The notes beneath the pieces were generated by a model. It searched no databases and was not told the origin of the DNA. It saw only the letters and a list, made by a program, of their open reading frames with translations. A DNA stretch of 64,000 bases from Tersicoccus mangrovi (lineage in GTDB: Bacteria; Actinomycetota; Actinomycetes; Actinomycetales; Micrococcaceae). The DNA lies in the NCBI RefSeq assembly GCF_036881825.1, contig NZ_JBAJMW010000001.1:248001-312000 (forward strand). The letters are read 5' to 3'. Of this stretch, positions 49,407 to 57,254 are shown in pieces. Every line of letters starts with the position of its first letter. Position 1 is the first letter of the stretch. The position numbers and the translations under genes were made by a program.

Positions 49407-50351
49407 GTGCCTGACGCGTCCCGTCCCCGCGCCGTCGTCCTCGCCGCGGGAGCCCTCTGCTGGCGTCTGCGCGGCGGCGAACTCGAGGTGCTGCTCATCC
49501 ACCGGCCCCGGTACGACGACTGGTCCTGGCCCAAGGGCAAGCAGGACCCCGGCGAGACCCTGCCGGAGACGGCCGTGCGCGAGGTCCGGGAGGAGGCCGG
49601 GGTCCGCATCACGCTGGGCATCGCACTGCCCACGGCCACGTATCCCGTCTCGGCCGGCCGCAAGGACGTCTCCTACTGGGCGGCGCAGTTGCACGCCGCC
49701 ACCGTGGCCCGGCCGGACGGCAAGGAGGTGGACCGGGTGTGCTGGGCGGACCCGGCCACGGCCGCCGGGATGCTGACCAACCCCACCGATCTCGAGCCGC
49801 TGCGGGCCCTGGTCGCGGCGCACGAGGCCGACGAGCTGCAGACCCGTGAGGTGCTCGTCATCCGGCACGCGAAGGCCAAGCCCCGTTCCGGCTGGACGCA
49901 CGCCGAGGGGCAGCGCCCGCTCGCCGCGACAGGCCGCCGTCAGGCGCACGCGCTCGCCGGACTGCTGCTCGCCTGGCGCCCGCAGAAGATCGTCACCAGC
50001 CCCTGGCTGCGCTGTACCCAGACGATCTCCCCGTACGCGAAGGCGCACGACGTGAAGGTCAGCACCGAGTCCGCGCTGACCGAGGCGAACGCCCGGCGCA
50101 AGCCCCGCCGGGCCGCGGCCGTGATCGAGAAGGTGCTGGAGAAGTCCCGGCCGATGGCGGTGTGCACCCACCGGCCGGTGCTGCCCGTCGTCCTCGAGGT
50201 CCTCGCCGAGCACTCCCCCGTCGCGGTGACGCGGCACCTGCCCGACTCCGACCCGTACCTCAGCCCCGGCGAGGTGCTCGTGCTGCACGTCAGTGTCGCC
50301 GAGCCGGGCAGCGTCGTCGCCGTCGAGCGCCACCAGCCCTTCGACGACTGA
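49407..50351 (+). CDS. mutT1: NUDIX hydrolase fused to histidine phosphatase (MutT1-type)
   Basis: 314 residues with two domains. The N-terminal NUDIX box GKQDPGETLPETAVREVREEAG fits GX5EX7REUXEEXGU (about 35-57); the C-terminal phosphoglycerate-mutase-like domain has the catalytic RHG-type motif VIRHAKAK (about 152) and later TSPWLRCTQT. Mycobacterial MutT1 hydrolyses 8-oxo-dGTP and then removes phosphate. The GTG at 49407 is the best start; an ATG overlapping the ppk stop at 49364 opens only a 16-codon frame ending at TGA. Confidence 0.92.
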   Translation: MPDASRPRAVVLAAGALCWRLRGGELEVLLIHRPRYDDWSWPKGKQDPGETLPETAVREVREEAGVRITLGIALPTATYPVSAGRKDVSYWAAQLHAATVARPDGKEVDRVCWADPATAAGMLTNPTDLEPLRALVAAHEADELQTREVLVIRHAKAKPRSGWTHAEGQRPLAATGRRQAHALAGLLLAWRPQKIVTSPWLRCTQTISPYAKAHDVKVSTESALTEANARRKPRRAAAVIEKVLEKSRPMAVCTHRPVLPVVLEVLAEHSPVAVTRHLPDSDPYLSPGEVLVLHVSVAEPGSVVAVERHQPFDD

Positions 50352-50425
50352 GCCGACGCCGGCCTCCGGCGTGCAGTCCGCCGCGGCCCGGCGTGCGGCG
50401 TCGGTCGTGCGCGGGGCGGCGGTCC

Positions 50426-50441
50426 TACACTGGTCGTCGTG
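50426..50441 (+). promoter_or_regulatory. leaderless -10 element for thyA
   Basis: TACACT (50426-50431) followed by 7 nt and then the GTG start codon, so transcription should begin at or next to the start codon. Confidence 0.6.
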
Positions 50442-51257
50442 AGCATCCCGACGCCGTACGAAGACCTGCTGCGCGAGGTCCTGGAGCAGGGCACCGTCAA
50501 ATCGGACCGGACGGGCACCGGCACCCGCAGCGTGTTCGGCCGGCAGATGCGGTTCGACCTGGCCCACTCCTTCCCGCTGATCACCACCAAGCGCGTGCAC
50601 TTCAAGTCCGTGGCGCTCGAACTGCTGTGGTTCCTGCGCGGTGAGTCGAACGTGCGCTGGCTGCAGGAGCGCGGCGTGCGGATCTGGAACGAGTGGGCCG
50701 ACGAGGACGGCGAGCTCGGCCCCGTCTACGGCGTCCAGTGGCGCTCCTGGCCCACCCCCGACGGCGGCCACATCGACCAGATCAGCCGCGTCGTCGAGTC
50801 CCTGAAGACCAGCCCGGACTCGCGCCGGCACATCGTGTCCGCCTGGAACGTTGCCGAACTGGAGAACATGGCGCTGCCGCCCTGCCACGCGTTCTTCCAG
50901 TTCTACGTGCAGCCGCAGCCCGAGGGCCCGGGCCGGCTCTCCTGCCAGCTCTACCAGCGCAGCGCCGACATGTTCCTCGGCGTCCCGTTCAACATCGCCT
51001 CCTACGCCCTGCTGACCCGCATGGTCGCCCAGCAGGCCGACCTGCTGCCCGGTGAGTTCGTCTGGACCGGCGGCGACTGCCACATCTACGAGGACCATCT
51101 CGACCAGGTGAACGAGCAGTTGACCCGGGAGCCGTACCCGTACCCGCAGCTGGAGCTGACCCGCCGGCCGGCGAGCATCCTCGACTACGAGTACGAGGAC
51201 TTCTCCGTGGTCGACTACCAGCACCACCCGACCATCACGGCACCGATCGCGGTCTGA
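50439..51257 (+). CDS. thyA: thymidylate synthase
   Basis: Methylates dUMP to dTMP using methylene-tetrahydrofolate, producing dihydrofolate. 272 residues; the nucleophile Cys is in MALPPCHAFFQF (about 150) and the dUMP-binding QRSADMFLGVPFNIASYALL follows. The GTG start is preceded by a TACACT -10 at leaderless spacing and no Shine-Dalgarno sequence. It lies upstream of folA, which recycles its dihydrofolate. Confidence 0.97.
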   Translation: MSIPTPYEDLLREVLEQGTVKSDRTGTGTRSVFGRQMRFDLAHSFPLITTKRVHFKSVALELLWFLRGESNVRWLQERGVRIWNEWADEDGELGPVYGVQWRSWPTPDGGHIDQISRVVESLKTSPDSRRHIVSAWNVAELENMALPPCHAFFQFYVQPQPEGPGRLSCQLYQRSADMFLGVPFNIASYALLTRMVAQQADLLPGEFVWTGGDCHIYEDHLDQVNEQLTREPYPYPQLELTRRPASILDYEYEDFSVVDYQHHPTITAPIAV

Positions 51258-51296
51258 CTGCGAGCCGTCCCCACCACCCGCAACGGAGGCACGACG

Positions 51297-51620
51297 ATGA
51301 CGACGACGCCGGCACCGCCCCTGCACGCCGACTGGGACGACCTGACGCTGGACGAGGACCACGACCGCGGGCGGTTCAACCTGCTGATGGGCCCGACCTA
51401 CCTCGGTTTCGTCGGGTACTCCGAGCGGGAGGACGGCGTGATCGTGCTCCAGCACACGATCATCGCCGAGCAGTACGGGCGGCAGGGGTACGCCCGGGCG
51501 CTCGTGACCCTCGTCCTGGACCGGCTGCGCGAGCGCGGCAAGCGGATCGAGCCCGAGTGCAGCTACGTGCAGGACTACCTGCGCCGGTTCCCGCAGTACG
51601 GCGACCTGGTCGCCGCGTGA
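51297..51620 (+). CDS. NATD1/YjdJ-like GNAT-fold protein
   Basis: 107 residues of the short GCN5-related family (Gcn5-like NATD1): GPTYLGFVGYSEREDGVIVLQHTIIAEQYGRQGYARALVTL carries the acetyl-CoA-binding GRQGYARAL, and the end YVQDYLRRFPQYGDL is the family C-terminus. Substrate unknown. GGAGG 8 nt before the ATG; its stop overlaps the folA GTG, so it is the middle gene of a thyA-folA operon. Confidence 0.88.
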   Translation: MTTTPAPPLHADWDDLTLDEDHDRGRFNLLMGPTYLGFVGYSEREDGVIVLQHTIIAEQYGRQGYARALVTLVLDRLRERGKRIEPECSYVQDYLRRFPQYGDLVAA

Positions 51621-52198
51621 CGGCGAGCTCGCCCGCGTCCGACCCCGTCGCCTCCGCCCCGGCCCGGCCGACGGGCCGCCCCCCGGTGGGAATGATCTGG
51701 GCGCAGGCGCACGACGGCGTCATCGGCCGCGACGGCGGGATGCCGTGGCACGTGCCCGAGGACCTGCGCCACTTCACCGGCACCACCACGGGACACCCGG
51801 TGATCATGGGCCGCGCCACCTGGGAGTCGTTCCCCGACCGGTTCCGCCCGCTGCCGGACCGGACGAACATCGTGCTGACCCGCAACCCCGACGTCGACCC
51901 AGAGGGAGCCGTGGTCGCGGCGGACCTGGACACCGCGCTCGCGGACGCGTCCCGCGCGCCGGGGGCCGACCGGGTATGGGTGATCGGCGGCAACGCGGTG
52001 TTCACCGAGGCCGAGCCGCTGGCCGACCTCGCCGTCGTCACCGACCTCGATCTCGCCGTCGACGGGGACACGGTCGCGCCGCGCCTGGGCGACGGTTGGG
52101 CGGCCGAGCGCCGCGAGCCGGCCGACGGCTCATGGCTGACGTCGCGGACCGGCACCCGGTACCGGTTCACGTGGTACCGGCGCGAGCCCGGCGCCTGA
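51617..52198 (+). CDS. folA: dihydrofolate reductase
   Basis: Reduces dihydrofolate to tetrahydrofolate. The GTG at 51617 overlaps the upstream stop (GTGA) and yields 193 residues with a 27-residue proline/alanine lead before the core VGMIWAQAHDGVIGRDGGMPWHVPEDL. The PW-E/D-L motif, GHPVIMGRATWES and IGGNAVF nucleotide-binding motif are present. A longer frame upstream is rejected. Coupled with thyA for folate cycling. Confidence 0.95.
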   Translation: MTASSPASDPVASAPARPTGRPPVGMIWAQAHDGVIGRDGGMPWHVPEDLRHFTGTTTGHPVIMGRATWESFPDRFRPLPDRTNIVLTRNPDVDPEGAVVAADLDTALADASRAPGADRVWVIGGNAVFTEAEPLADLAVVTDLDLAVDGDTVAPRLGDGWAAERREPADGSWLTSRTGTRYRFTWYRREPGA

Positions 52199-52254
52199 GC
52201 GCCCACCGCACCCTCCCGTGACGCACCGCGCAGACGTCGCGGGGCCCGTTTCTC

Positions 52255-52269
52255 TACACTGAGGGCATG
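52255..52269 (+). promoter_or_regulatory. leaderless -10 element for asd
   Basis: TACACT (52255-52260) followed by 6 nt and the ATG. Confidence 0.6.
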
Positions 52270-53457
52270 ACCTCCCCCGCCGTCGCTGCCGCACGCCCCG
52301 CCCCCGACGCGCCGACCACGACCGTCGGCTTCGTCGGCTGGCGCGGCATGGTCGGCTCCGTCCTCATGCAGCGGATGCGCGAGGAGGGCGACTTCGCCGG
52401 CATCGACCCGGTGTTCTTCTCGACGTCGAACGCGGGCGGTCCCGCACCGTCGTTCGCCGAGGGCGCTCCCGCCCTGCAGGACGCGCACGACCTGCAGGCG
52501 CTGGCGAAGCTGCCGATCATCGTCACCGCGCAGGGCGGGGACTACACGAAGGACGTCCACCCGCGGCTGCGCGCGGCCGGCTGGGACGGCCTGTGGATCG
52601 ACGCGGCGTCCACCCTGCGCCAGGCGGAGGACTCCGTCATCGTCCTCGACCCGGTCAACCGGTCCGTGATCGACACGGCACTCGCCGGGGGCGTCAAGGA
52701 CTTCATCGGCGGCAACTGCACCGTCTCCTGCATGCTGATGGGCCTGGGCGGCCTGTTCAAGGCCGGCCTCGTCGAGTGGGGCACCGCGATGACCTACCAG
52801 GCGGCCTCCGGCGGCGGCGCCCGGCACATGCGCGAACTGATCAGCCAGTTCGGCGCCATCCACGGGTCGGTCGCCGACGAGCTCGCCGACCCGGCGTCCG
52901 CGATCCTCGCGATCGACCGCACGGTCCTCGCCACCCAGCAGGACCCGGCCCTCGACTCCTCCCAGTTCGGCGTGCCGCTGGCCGGCTCCCTGATCCCCTG
53001 GATCGACGCGGACCTGGGCGACGGGATGTCGAAGGAGGAGTGGAAGGCCGGCGCGGAGACCAACAAGATCCTCGGCCTCGGCCAGCCCGGCCCCGGCGGG
53101 GTCCCCGGCAGCACCGCGATCCCCTTCGACAGCCTGTGCGTGCGGGTGGGCACCCTGCGCTGCCACTCCCAGGCCATCACCCTCAAGCTCACCGAGGACC
53201 TGCCGGTGGAGGAGATCGAGCGGATCATCGACGCGGACAACCCGTGGGCGCACGTGGTGCGCAACACCAAGGAGGACACCCTGCGCGAGCTCACGCCGGT
53301 GGCGGTGACCGGGACGATGGACATCCCGGTCGGCCGCATCCGCAAGCTCGCCATGGGTCCGGAGTACATCAGCGCGTTCACGGTCGGCGACCAGCTGCTG
53401 TGGGGCGCCGCGGAGCCGCTGCGCCGGATGCTGCGCATCGCCCTCGGCACGCTCTGA
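52267..53457 (+). CDS. asd: aspartate-semialdehyde dehydrogenase, gamma-proteobacterial type
   Basis: Reduces aspartyl phosphate to aspartate semialdehyde for Lys/DAP, Thr and Met synthesis. 396 residues resembling the E. coli-type enzyme throughout: VGFVGWRGMVGSVLMQRM, IIVTAQGGDYT, the catalytic Cys in GGNCTVSCMLM, TYQAASGGGARHMREL, FGVPLAGSLIPWID, ELTPVAVTGT and FTVGDQLLWGAAEPLRRML. Many actinobacteria instead have a shorter Asd next to aspartokinase; here it stands alone with a leaderless promoter. A 20-residue alanine/proline lead precedes the core. Confidence 0.95.
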   Translation: MTSPAVAAARPAPDAPTTTVGFVGWRGMVGSVLMQRMREEGDFAGIDPVFFSTSNAGGPAPSFAEGAPALQDAHDLQALAKLPIIVTAQGGDYTKDVHPRLRAAGWDGLWIDAASTLRQAEDSVIVLDPVNRSVIDTALAGGVKDFIGGNCTVSCMLMGLGGLFKAGLVEWGTAMTYQAASGGGARHMRELISQFGAIHGSVADELADPASAILAIDRTVLATQQDPALDSSQFGVPLAGSLIPWIDADLGDGMSKEEWKAGAETNKILGLGQPGPGGVPGSTAIPFDSLCVRVGTLRCHSQAITLKLTEDLPVEEIERIIDADNPWAHVVRNTKEDTLRELTPVAVTGTMDIPVGRIRKLAMGPEYISAFTVGDQLLWGAAEPLRRMLRIALGTL

Positions 53458-53534
53458 GCCGCAGCATTCCCGCTCAGCCGCTCCGCTGACGGGCTGAGCG
53501 CAGTTCTGTCGGTGGCGGGGTCCACGCTGTCGTC

Positions 53535-53957
53535 ATGGAGTACCGCACCATCGACGACGCGCTGCACGGGTTCGTCGTCTCCTGCCTCGGCGGCAGGACC
53601 TTGCCCGCGGCCCGGCGGATCGTGGCCGTCGACGCCGCCCTGCGCCACTGGATCGACACCGACGGCGCCGAGGCGCTGCTACCGGACGAACGCGTCCTGG
53701 TCGAGCTCGAGCGGGACCTCGGCACCGCCGAGCCGCTCGCCCGCCTCCTGCCGGCGGACCGGCTGCTGAGCCTGCTGCCCGGCTTCATCGCCGCCACCCC
53801 GTCCCCCACCGCGGTGCGTCGCGCGCGGCTGACCCAGGTGTGGCGGCTCGTCCAGTGGCTGCGCAGCCGCGGCCTGCTCGACGTGACGGCCCACGCCGGC
53901 GACATCGCCCGGATCCGGGAGGCGCTCGCGTCGGTCCGCATCTCGCGGTACCGGTAG
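53535..53957 (+). CDS. hypothetical protein, 140 aa
   Basis: I do not recognise this protein. It is 140 residues, alpha-helical in character, acidic early (DALHGFVV, DTDGAEALLPDERVLVELERDL) and basic late (RRARLTQVWRLVQWLRSRG, RIREALASVRISRYR). No signal peptide, TM segment or known motif is visible. No clear Shine-Dalgarno sequence precedes the ATG. It converges on murB with only 26 bp between stops and no hairpin. Confidence 0.6.
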   Translation: MEYRTIDDALHGFVVSCLGGRTLPAARRIVAVDAALRHWIDTDGAEALLPDERVLVELERDLGTAEPLARLLPADRLLSLLPGFIAATPSPTAVRRARLTQVWRLVQWLRSRGLLDVTAHAGDIARIREALASVRISRYR

Positions 53958-53983
53958 CGCGATGAGTGCCGGAGGGGTGGGCG

Positions 53984-55057
53984 CTAGAGCGTGGTGCCGA
54001 TCAGCAGCGGCTCGGGATGCAGCTCGATGCCGAACCGGTCCCGCACCCCGTCGCGCACCGCCCGCGCGACGGCGAGCACGTCCGCCGTGGTCGCGCCGCC
54101 CCGGTTGGTCACCGCGAGGGTGTGCTTGGTGGACAGGCTCGCCCGCCCGTCGGCGAGCTCCTCCCCCGGTGTTCCCGGCAGCCCGAACCCCTTGCCGAAT
54201 CCGGCCCGGTCGATGAGCCAGGCCGCGCTGAGCTTGACCATGCCGTCGGCGGCCGGGTAGCGGGGCGCGTCCTCGGGCAGCGCCGCGGCGCTGCCCTCGT
54301 CGACGATCGGGTTGGTGAAGAAGGAGCCCGTGCTGTACGTGTCCCGGTCCGCGGGGTCGAGCACCATGCCCTTGCCGGCGCGCAGGCGCAGCACCGCGCG
54401 CCGCACATCGGTGGCGTACGCCTTGGCGCCGACCTCGACGTCGAGCGCCCGGGCCAGTTCGGCGTACCGGATCGGCACGCTCATCCGCCCCAGCGCGAGC
54501 TGGAAGTCGACGGTCAGCACGACGTAGCGGGGCGAGCCGTCCGCCGTCGTGCGCTTGAGCAGCGAGTCCCGGTAGCCGAAGGCGAGGTCGTGGTTGAAGA
54601 GGGTGCGGACGGCGTCGGTCTCCCGGTCCCAGCACCGCACGCTCGCGATCGTCGCGGAGACGTCCGTGCCGTACGCCCCGACGTTCTGCACGGGCGTGGC
54701 CCCGGTCGACCCGGGAATGCCGGAGAGCGCCTCGAGCCCGGACCAGGCGTGCAGCACGGTGAACTCCACCAGGTCGTCCCACGAGTGCCCGGCGGCGACC
54801 CGCACGAACACGCCGCCGCAGGTGTCCTCGGAGTCCACCCGGTGCCCCGTGCTCGCGATCTGCAGCACCGTTCCCTCGAAGCCGGCGTCGTCGATCACCA
54901 GGTTGGAACCGCCGCCGACGATGAGCAGCCGCTCCCCGGCCGCGTCCGCGTCCCGCACGGTCGCGATGATCTCGTCCTCGCTGCGCGCGGTGACGAGCCT
55001 GCGCGCCGGGCCGCCGGTCCCCAGGGTGGTCAGCTCCCCCAGCTGCGGGCCGGTCAC
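53984..55057 (-). CDS. murB: UDP-N-acetylenolpyruvoylglucosamine reductase
   Basis: FAD/NADPH enzyme making UDP-MurNAc for peptidoglycan. The GTG at 55057 overlaps the stop of the upstream MaoC gene and gives 357 residues. FAD-binding LIVGGGSNLVI (about 48) and GIPGSTGATPVQNVGAYG are present, the GYRDSLLK motif marks a type I MurB, and the catalytic Ser is in TGSFFTNP. The larger open frame upstream is the MaoC genes out of phase. Its coupling to two dehydratases is a recurrent actinobacterial arrangement. Confidence 0.95.
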   Translation of the reverse strand: MTGPQLGELTTLGTGGPARRLVTARSEDEIIATVRDADAAGERLLIVGGGSNLVIDDAGFEGTVLQIASTGHRVDSEDTCGGVFVRVAAGHSWDDLVEFTVLHAWSGLEALSGIPGSTGATPVQNVGAYGTDVSATIASVRCWDRETDAVRTLFNHDLAFGYRDSLLKRTTADGSPRYVVLTVDFQLALGRMSVPIRYAELARALDVEVGAKAYATDVRRAVLRLRAGKGMVLDPADRDTYSTGSFFTNPIVDEGSAAALPEDAPRYPAADGMVKLSAAWLIDRAGFGKGFGLPGTPGEELADGRASLSTKHTLAVTNRGGATTADVLAVARAVRDGVRDRFGIELHPEPLLIGTTL

Positions 55058-55485
55058 CAGACCTTGACCCGTGCCTGGGACTTGGCGAGCACCTTCGTGC
55101 CGTCGAGGCTGACGGTCAGGTCGATCCGCGCGAGCTGGTTGTCCTCGTCGAGCGCCCCGACCGTGCCGCTGACCTGCAGCACCGCGCCCGGTCCGTCCGT
55201 CGTGTTGGCCACGGGCACCGGCTTGGTGAACCGCGCCTGGTAGTCGACGACGGCGGCGGGGTTGCCGATCCAGTCGACGACGAGCTGGACGGCGGCACCC
55301 ATGGTGAACATGCCGTGGGCGATGACGCCGGGCAGCTCGACCGACGTCGCGACGTCCTCGTTCCAGTGGATGGGGTTGAAGTCGCCGGACGCACCCGCAT
55401 AGCGGACCAGGTCCGCGCGGGTGATCTCGACGGTGCGCTCCCCGATGCTCGTCCCGACCGCGAGGTCGGCCCATGTCACGCTCAC
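55054..55485 (-). CDS. MaoC-family dehydratase (HadB-like)
   Basis: 143-residue hot-dog-fold (R)-hydratase. The hydratase-2 motif with catalytic Asp and His, YAGASGDFNPIHWNEDVA, lies at about 28-45, followed by PGVIAHGMFTMG. It resembles HadB of the mycobacterial HadABC dehydratase. It overlaps the HadA-like gene and murB by 4 bp each. Without mycolate genes in view, its substrate (a fatty-acyl or other acyl thioester) is uncertain. Confidence 0.85.
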   Translation of the reverse strand: MSVTWADLAVGTSIGERTVEITRADLVRYAGASGDFNPIHWNEDVATSVELPGVIAHGMFTMGAAVQLVVDWIGNPAAVVDYQARFTKPVPVANTTDGPGAVLQVSGTVGALDEDNQLARIDLTVSLDGTKVLAKSQARVKVW

Positions 55486-55931
55486 GCGTCGTCCCCCCGC
55501 ACGATCAGGGTCGACACGGCGGTGGCGACCTTCTCGCCCTCGACGGTGGCGATCTCGGCGCGGGTGGTGACCATCGCGCCGGCGGGCGTGGACCGCAGGG
55601 TGTCGACGTGCAGCTCGGCGGTGAGCTCGTCGCCGGCCTGGATCGGCTGGTGGTGGGTGAACCGCTGTTCGGCGTGCACGACGCGGGAAAAGTCGATGCC
55701 GGCGTCCTCGTCGGTGATCAACTGCGCCTCGGCCTGCTGGGACACGATGATCGCGAACGTGGGCGGGGCGACGACGTCGCGGTAGCCCAGCTCCTGCGCG
55801 GCCTCGAGCTCGAAGTGCGCCGGGTGGGTCGCCTTGACCGCCCGGGCGAACTCGCCGATCTTCTCCCGCCCGACGGCGTACGGACGCGTGGCCGGGTACA
55901 CCTTCCCCTGCAGGTCCTGGTTCACTGGCAC
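55482..55931 (-). CDS. FAS1-like MaoC dehydratase-domain protein (HadA-like)
   Basis: 149 residues from a GTG at 55931 with GAGG 9 nt upstream, starting MPVNQDLQGKVYPATRPYAVGREKIGEFARAV; a GTG at 55967 would add 12 residues. The protein matches the N-terminal dehydratase family (structural, no catalytic Asp/His motif) that pairs with the HadB-like partner encoded next door. Together they likely form a heterodimeric (3R)-hydroxyacyl dehydratase. Confidence 0.85.
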   Translation of the reverse strand: MPVNQDLQGKVYPATRPYAVGREKIGEFARAVKATHPAHFELEAAQELGYRDVVAPPTFAIIVSQQAEAQLITDEDAGIDFSRVVHAEQRFTHHQPIQAGDELTAELHVDTLRSTPAGAMVTTRAEIATVEGEKVATAVSTLIVRGDDA

Positions 55932-55978
55932 GTCGCGGTCCTCACGTCGCTCGGTCACGGGCACCATCGAGCATAGTC

Positions 55979-56042
55979 AGTGAACGGGCCGTCGCGGCGC
56001 CGGTGGGCCAGCCTGGGGCCGTGCGTCGACGACCCGTTCACT
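55979..56042. promoter_or_regulatory. large inverted repeat in the divergent HadA-like / ion channel region
   Basis: Arms AGTGAACGGGCCGTCG (55979-55994) and CGACGACCCGTTCACT (56027-56042) match at 15 of 16 positions, separated by 32 bp. It occupies the short region between two divergent genes and may be a dimeric repressor or activator site. Confidence 0.5.
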
Positions 56043-56058
56043 CGCGCGGCCGCGGTCC

Positions 56059-56073
56059 TACCATGAGGGGATG
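56059..56073 (+). promoter_or_regulatory. leaderless -10 element for the ion channel gene
   Basis: TACCAT (56059-56064) followed by 6 nt and the ATG. Confidence 0.5.
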
Positions 56074-56925
56074 GACGGGCACCGGCGGTTGACGCAGGCG
56101 CAGTGGCGGCAGGCCACCGAGTGGCCGCTGATCGTCGCCGCCGTCCTCTACACCGCCGGCTTCGCCTGGCAGGTGATCGAGGAACCGGTCGGCACGCTCG
56201 GGGCGGCCCTCGAGGTGGCGCTGTGGCTGCTGTGGGCGGTGTTCGCCGCCGACTACGTCGTCATGATCGTCACGGCACCAGACCGTCCCCGGTGGTTTAT
56301 CCGCAACCTGCACGAGCTCCTCCTCGTCGTGCTGCCGATGTTCCGGCCCCTGCGGCTGCTGCGGTTGATCAGCGTCGCGATGATGCTCGAACGGCGGATC
56401 GGCCCGCGCATCCAGGGCCGCGTGTTCCTCTACGGCCTGTCCTCGGCGCTGCTCGTCGTGCTGATCGGCTCGATCGCCGTGCTCGACGCGGAGAAGCACG
56501 CCCCCGGCTCGACCATCACGACCTTCGGCGATGCCCTCTGGTGGGCCGTCGTCACCATCACGACCGCCGGGTACGGCGACCTGTACCCGGTGACCCTGAT
56601 CGGCCGGCTGATCGCCGTCGGCCTGATGATCAGCGGGATCGCCGTCATCGGCCTCGTCACCGCGACCATGGCCTCGTGGCTGATGCAGCGCGTGGTCAGC
56701 GAGGAGATCGTCGAGGAGGTCGAGGACGAGCAGGCGCCGCTGCGGCGCGAGGTGGCGGCCCTGACCGAGCAGGTGGCCCGGCTCACGGCGCAGATCGAGC
56801 GGCTGACCGGCGACGGTGTGGGGAACGAGGTGTCGCCGCGTGCCCCGTCCGACGGGGCCGTGACGCCCGGATCGGTCAACCGGTCCGCGCCGGTCCGGGA
56901 CAGGACGACACAGGCCCCCGGCTGA
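56071..56925 (+). CDS. voltage-gated-type potassium channel
   Basis: 284 residues. About six TM spans: S1-S3-like hydrophobic segments (residues 18-75), an S4-like RPLRLLRLISV with regularly spaced Arg (about 91-101), a pore loop with selectivity filter TTAGYGD (about 167-173; TVGYGD is more common) and S6 (LIAVGLMISGIAVIGLVTATMASWL). The C-terminus has a heptad-like EEIVEEVEDEQAPLRREVAALTEQVARL coiled coil, then a polar tail. Likely K+ selective given GYGD. Leaderless start. Confidence 0.9.
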   Translation: MDGHRRLTQAQWRQATEWPLIVAAVLYTAGFAWQVIEEPVGTLGAALEVALWLLWAVFAADYVVMIVTAPDRPRWFIRNLHELLLVVLPMFRPLRLLRLISVAMMLERRIGPRIQGRVFLYGLSSALLVVLIGSIAVLDAEKHAPGSTITTFGDALWWAVVTITTAGYGDLYPVTLIGRLIAVGLMISGIAVIGLVTATMASWLMQRVVSEEIVEEVEDEQAPLRREVAALTEQVARLTAQIERLTGDGVGNEVSPRAPSDGAVTPGSVNRSAPVRDRTTQAPG

Positions 56926-56947
56926 CGCCGAGGGCCTGTGTTCGAAG

Positions 56948-57021
56948 TAGCGGTGCCGGGGCTCGATCCCGGGACCTCACGATTATGAGTCGTGCGCTCT
57001 GACCAACTGAGCTACACCGCC
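56948..57021 (-). tRNA. tRNA-Met (CAT anticodon, elongator-like)
   Basis: 74 nt on the minus strand: acceptor GGCGGTG/CACCGCT, D-arm GCTCAGTTGGTCAGAGC, anticodon loop CTCATAA, T-arm GGGATCGAGCCCC, discriminator A. The D-arm and variable loop fit elongator Met; an Ile2 (lysidine) identity is less likely. Confidence 0.9.
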
Positions 57022-57080
57022 ATTCACGGGAACGCCCGCGCCGCGTCTGCTGACGAACCTGCGCGGGCGTGAACCGTGAG

Positions 57081-57152
57081 AGCCCCGACCGGGAATCGAT
57101 CCCGGGACCTCCATCTTACCAAGATGGCGCTCTACCACTGAGCTATCGGGGC
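57081..57152 (-). tRNA. tRNA-Thr (GGT anticodon)
   Basis: 72 nt on the minus strand: acceptor GCCCCGA/TCGGGGC, anticodon stem CCATC/GATGG with loop TTGGTAA, T-arm CCGGGATCGATTCCCGG, discriminator T. It lies 59 bp upstream of tRNA-Met and probably shares its transcript. Confidence 0.93.
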
Positions 57153-57163
57153 AACGATCGACT

Positions 57164-57192
57164 ACTTTACCAGCGCGAACACGCCGGACGAA
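57164..57192 (-). promoter_or_regulatory. putative promoter of tRNA-Thr/tRNA-Met
   Basis: Minus strand -35 TTCGTC (57187-57192), 17-bp spacer, -10 TAAAGT (57164-57169), 12 bp before the tRNA-Thr 5' end. Confidence 0.5.
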
Positions 57193-57254
57193 ATCGACGT
57201 CCGACGTGCTCGAGCGGGGGTCGTTGAGCGCGTGTTTCCGGGCGAGGAGGGCCC

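Noticed and set aside
49364..49414. 16-codon frame starting at the ATG overlapping the ppk stop as the real start of mutT1
   Set aside because: It ends at TGA before the NUDIX domain; the GTG at 49407 gives a normal protein without needing a frameshift.
53984..55967. Evidence for mycolic acid synthesis
   Set aside because: HadA/HadB-like proteins alone are not sufficient, and no mycolate-specific gene (FAS II, Pks13, antigen 85) is in the window.
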